A DNA stretch of 64,000 bases from Asterochloris sp. CNOR1 (taxonomy: Eukaryota > Chlorophyta > Trebouxiophyceae > Trebouxiales > Trebouxiaceae), in contig OZ017757.1 in NCBI GenBank assembly GCA_963969365.1, positions 372,001 to 436,000 on the forward strand, in the 5' to 3' direction. Below are positions 59,891 to 64,000 of the stretch, piece after piece. The position numbers and the translations under genes were made by a program. The notes beneath the pieces are model-generated. The model ran no database searches, had not been told where the DNA came from, and saw only the letters and a program-made list of their open reading frames with translations. How positions within the stretch are numbered: the stretch's first letter is position 1; each line of letters opens with the position of its first letter.

Positions 59891-62800
59891 ATGTTTGCTG
59901 TTATCATGCCTCGCCAGCAGAGCACCGGGCACACCGTCTACAAGATCTTTAACGAGGCCCAGCGCACCACAGCCTCCCACAGCAAGCTTGTTAGAATTCT
60001 GTGGCAGCTCGAGCATGCAGACAGCGAGCAATTTTACTCGTGTCTCTGTTCATGCGTCCAGACTGTGCTGCTGATGCCCCAGGTGCGCAACTAAGCACTT
60101 GTCTATGCACAGCAATGCAGTTCCATATGTTGGCCTGTCTGTTGCAGGGCGATGCAGCTGCAGAGCGGCTAGTGAAGCTTGTAGGTGCTTTCCTGGCGCA
60201 CACAGACGCTGACAGGCAGGAGGACTGCGAAGTCATGGTGCAGCAGGTGCTCAGCTATCTGGCCACCCTGACCACCGCCCGTGACAAGCTGGTGCGAGGC
60301 AGAGCATGCAGGTGGGGCCGCCAGCTGCAGATTGGTAGGCTGACCTGCCTGGACTGCCCACGACAAGCTTGTGCACAAAGAAGCATGCAGTTTGCAGCTG
60401 CACACTGGTAGACTGACGCGCCTGAAATTGAGTTCATGCACTCAGCAGGAGGGACTTGTGGCATGGCTTATGATTTGCCCGAAGGGACAATTGACATTCG
60501 GTTGCTATCCCTCAGCGAGTTCAGGCCTTGTTTGGCTGCTTGTTGAAGCACTGAGAGGGAGCTTAATACTGGCAGCGGCTCTGTGACATCTGTCATGCTG
60601 CCATCGCAGCTTGTTCAGGCACAACACTGGGTGCGCCAAGCACTGCTGGGATGTTGTCCCTGACCCCTGAAGCCATATGGTCTTGGCTTTGAGGTGTATG
60701 CCAAAGGTGTTGCAACTGCATGCCCCAGTCCAGAAACTCCCTGGCCAGGCTAATGCTGCGGCCAACTGCCCATAGCTCAACAAGGTGCGCTACATTGCAG
60801 GTTCCTGGAGCAGATCATCAACAACCCCAGCCAGACTCTGGAGGTGGATGCAGACTTCATGGACGACCTGCAGCAGGCGCTGCTAGACAGGCTGAGCGAC
60901 CGCCTGCCGGCTGTGAGGGCCACTGCTGCACGCGCGCTGGCTCGCATGGCTGACCCTGGCGAGGTCAGCACTGTGCGGCAGAGGGAGCATGGCTGAGCAG
61001 GGGGCCTGCAGCAAGTGCTGTGGGGCACACTGGTTCACTGCCGTGGCCCAAGAGGCCGACTGCTATGTGATACGGTGACTAAGTTTGTACACAAGAAGCT
61101 TGTCGCTGCAACCAGAGACCCCACTGGCTGTCTTGTGCATGATGTCGATGGCAGGTGCCATGCAGGCAGCACACGTAGGCTGCTGAGCTGTGTGGATGCT
61201 TTCAGGGTACGTGAATGCTCTGAACTCCAGGGACAAGCATGCCCACAAGCCCATAGCTCCATTCATGCAGAGCGGTGACCATGCAGACGACCCAGTCATG
61301 GAGGGCTATCTGGACCTGCTGGCCACAGACAAGAGCAAGGTGCGCTCATGCCATGGCATGCCTGCCTCGATAGCTTGACGGCCCCAGACAGAGAAGGGCG
61401 CATCCTGCCAGTGATGTCGCTGCTGCTAATCCCAATGTGCCCGCACCTTCTTTTTGAGCCTGTTGACTTTATCACTGGTAGCACAGCAGTCAAGGCAGTG
61501 TGCAGAAGCTAGCACAGCAAGCCAGTCTCTGCAGTTGGCGCCTGCTGCATGGGCATGTGAGGGCTGCGTCGACGGTGCACAGCCTTGCCCACTGAGTGCT
61601 GCAGTCCATACAGATTTGCGGAGCCCGCAGCGTACAGCAGTGCCCAGCAATGCCTTGGCTGCACATCATTTCACAGAGCGGATAGCTGCTGTGGCCTGTC
61701 AGGAAGCACACGGACAGGCATGGCATGCACAGCCTGCGCATTGGCAAGGACTTCCCAACCCTGCAGCTGCTTGCCTCAGCGGCCATACAGCTTTGCCTAC
61801 TATGTCGCTTCTGGACGTGCACCACCGCCCCTGACTGCAGGATGTGCGCAAGGCAGTGGTCTCCGCTGTGCCCCCCTGTGAGCTGCTGCTGGCGGTGCTG
61901 CTGGAGCGTGTGCGCGATGTCAGCGAGCAGGTGAGCTGGCTGACGCAAGCCCCAAATCAGCTGTTTGCGAACTCTGACCGCAGCGGCGGCCGGCAGAAAA
62001 GGCAGGCTGTTGGTGATGTTACCAGAAGCATATCTGCTCGCTGAGCTAAGCAGCAGCCTGCCTGCTCACTGTGGTGAGCTGAGCAGCAGCAAGCCTGTTC
62101 GCGAGCTGAGCAGCAGCAGCAAGCCTGCTTGCATGCTCTGCTGATCACAGACAGGCTGCCCAGCAAGGCAGCGAAGGCTGGACATGCATGCAGGCGATGG
62201 GGCCTCAATGCTCTGATGGAGGCATTGGTGCAGCGTTCAAGCATGCAGGGCTGCAGGACGCTGCAGCAGGGTCACTTGTGGCTCCCATGCCCTGCAGGTG
62301 CGGCGAGTCGCTTTCCTGGTGCTGGCAGACAGCAGGAAGATCACCTTTGACAGGTTGAGGTGAGGCTCCTGCCGCCTCCACCATGTGGTGCAGCTGTGCT
62401 CAGTTCAGACCTGACTCTGCATTTGCTGCAGCTTCCTGTGCTGTCCCATCAGAGTGGCTCGCCGGTGCATCTTGCTGCAAGTATGATGTGCTGGGTTAGT
62501 GGCTGTCAGGACTCCCTCGCAGGGCACCTCCAGCAGCATTCTCAGAACGATGCTGGCGCTTGCTCTGCACTGCCTGCTGGGCACAGCGAGCTCCTGCGTG
62601 CTTGGCCAGCAGCACTGTCACCCAGCTCAGGCACTGGCAGTCAGACTCGACTTGGGAGCGACGAGCAAGGTGCCCTGCTGCAGCGGTGCCCAGCGCGCCA
62701 CCCTGCTCAAGCAGGGCCTGGGGGACCGCGCGGCGTCAGTGCGTGAGGCTGCGGGCAGCATGCTGCAGTCCTGGCTGGCCGGCGAGGCCTGTGGGCAGGA

Positions 62801-64000
62801 CCCCTTCAGCCTGCTCGCGGGACTGCAGGTCACTGAGTTTGAAGGTGAGCACCCACCACCCTCATCCTCAAGTTCTCAAGTATGGCACTGCCTGCGGGCA
62901 GGTCCTCCCAGGCTGCTGACAGGGCTGCAAGGCACCAGATCTGCAAGTGGGCACGCTAGCAGCTTCCAGTCTGAGCTTTGCATCATTCTGGTGTCCCAGC
63001 ACGTGGTGCAATCTGCACTCCCAGCTGTGCGGGCCGAGCTGTGCATCTGCTGCTGCTGCAGATGAGGCTGTGCAAGCGCTTGATGCTCTGCTGCGGAACG
63101 GCCTTGTGGCTCTGGACAGTCACGCTCACGCCGCTGCTGAGCAGCAGGAGGGCCTGCACAGCGGAGCTGCAAGCGGCCGGCTTCTGTCTCCTGAGGAGGC
63201 TCTCTTCTGGTGGGTGCCAGCAGCTTGTTGACCGACATGCTGCACGAGCACAGCTCCATTGGTGCTGGAAGGTCTGAGACATGTGTGGACTGCCTCCCTG
63301 CAAAGCTTATACGGTGCTATGGGAGCTGCGCAGGCAAGCATCTGGGCCGCCCAAGTGGACTCCATGTGGACTCCAGGTCTTGCCAGACTGTCCAGTGTGT
63401 GCTCAGCTGTGCGCAGCTCTGCCACCTCTGGTGCTGCTGCTGCAGCCAAGGGTAAGGGCAGACAGCAAGGTGCTTTGCATACCCAATACAGCCAAGAACA
63501 GAGGTGGACAGCAAGGTGACGCCATGTGCAAGGCAAACACGGACCTAGTGGCATGTGCAGGCGCGTAGCGTGCCAGTTCCTGGAGGGTGGCAGCCGGCAG
63601 CGCGGGCAGGCCGCAGCTGCAGCAAGCGGCGCACCAGCCGCTGCAGAGGCCGCAGCTGCAAGCGACGGGCTGGAGGTGGGCACAGCAGCACACTGCTGGA
63701 GCTGTGTGCTGCCCAGGATGGCTGTGTCCCTCTGGAAGGGCCGTGATGGGCAGGCATGTGCTGCAGGCTGATGCAAGTTGAACCAGCGTGTGTAATGCTG
63801 TTCAAATATGGCCGCCCCACTCCGCACCTGCGCTACCTTGTGGCCGATGGCTCACATGTGCAACACCTTTCCTGGACCCGTAGCATGATTATGCTCCCTG
63901 CACTGCAGATTCTAGAGCGTGCTCTCCCAGCAACCGCTTCGGATCTAATGGAGTTGATTGACCGCCATGCAGCCCAGGGTGCAGAGCACCGCTTTGCTGC
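59891..64000 (+). CDS. CAPG: Condensin complex subunit CAP-G (Cnd3/Ycg1 family), 5' part, cut by window end
   Basis: CAP-G is the HEAT-repeat subunit of condensin that helps compact mitotic chromosomes. Exons join in phase: 59891 (or the in-frame ATG at 59906)-60082, 60148-60311, 60801-60963, 61271-61339, 61841-61930, 62298-62359, 62684-62844, 63062-63209, 63561-63675 and 63909 to beyond 64000. They contain the family start FNEAQRTTASHSKLVRILW, KLVRGRACRFLEQII, LQQALLDRLSDRLPAVRATA, PVMEGYLDLLATDKSK, DVRKAVVSAV, LLERVRDVSEQVRRVAFLVL, LLKQGLGDRAASVREAAGSM, LLSPEEALFWR and LERALPATASDLMELIDRH. All match the usual CAP-G order. About the first half is present. Its start lies three bases from the start of the recombinase frame on the other strand. 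Confidence 0.93.
62040..62130 (+). repeat. GAGCTGAGCAGCAGCAAGCCTG minisatellite in a CAP-G intron
   Basis: Three units of about 30-35 bp, each with GAGCT(A/G)AGCAGCAGC and CCTGC/TTC, lie in the intron after 61930. They are non-coding. Confidence 0.65.

Noticed and set aside
1-64000. tRNA, rRNA genes and CRISPR arrays
   Set aside because: I looked for cloverleaf-like B-box patterns, rRNA-like conserved stretches and evenly spaced identical repeats with unique spacers, and saw none that were convincing. The tandem repeats present lack unique spacers.

Overview
The window looks like nuclear DNA of a green alga, probably a trebouxiophyte-type chlorophyte. The genes are split into many short exons joined by introns with a GT(G/A)AG donor and a CTGCAG acceptor. 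Proteins such as allantoinase with an N-terminal membrane anchor and a plant-type glutathione reductase fit the green lineage. The species cannot be fixed from sequence alone. By eye, introns and spacers are rich in TGCA and poor in CG, while exons keep CG.

Layout, left to right: (1) 0.2-1.2 kb, a treble-clef zinc-ribbon (DUF4379-like) repeat protein and a decayed unit after it. (2) 1,992-12,058 (-), a complete 20-exon acetyl-CoA synthetase (681 aa). (3) 12,492-18,340 (+), a probable C2-domain protein with a low-complexity tail. (4) 18,811-25,517 (-), a complete 10-exon allantoinase (542 aa). (5) 25.5-35.5 kb, a duplicated accessory region: three copies of an unrecognised four-exon gene family and three copies of a zinc-ribbon remnant plus repeat, arranged as an old inverted duplication centred near 31.59 kb. 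(6) about 35.7-42.7 kb (-), a secreted GH5-type beta-mannanase with two irregularities. (7) 42,996 to about 49.4 kb (-), glutathione reductase with its first exon not located. (8) 50,244-51,411 (+), a small hydrophilic organelle-targeted or LEA-like protein. (9) 52,026-53,817 (+), an unrecognised secretory-pathway protein. (10) 54,443-59,887 (-), a Crypton-like tyrosine-recombinase element with a GCR1_C-like C-terminus. (11) 59,891 to the window end (+), condensin subunit CAP-G, cut off by the window edge.

The genes do not form one pathway. They are ordinary housekeeping functions: acetate activation, purine catabolism, thiol redox, mannan hydrolysis and chromosome condensation. The most unusual signal is shared by ACS, allantoinase, mannanase and glutathione reductase. 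Many introns contain decaying tandem copies of the neighbouring exon edge together with its splice site. Copies of a 3' exon end plus donor lie downstream in the intron, and copies of an acceptor plus 5' exon end lie upstream. This suggests introns here grow by repeated local duplication across splice junctions.
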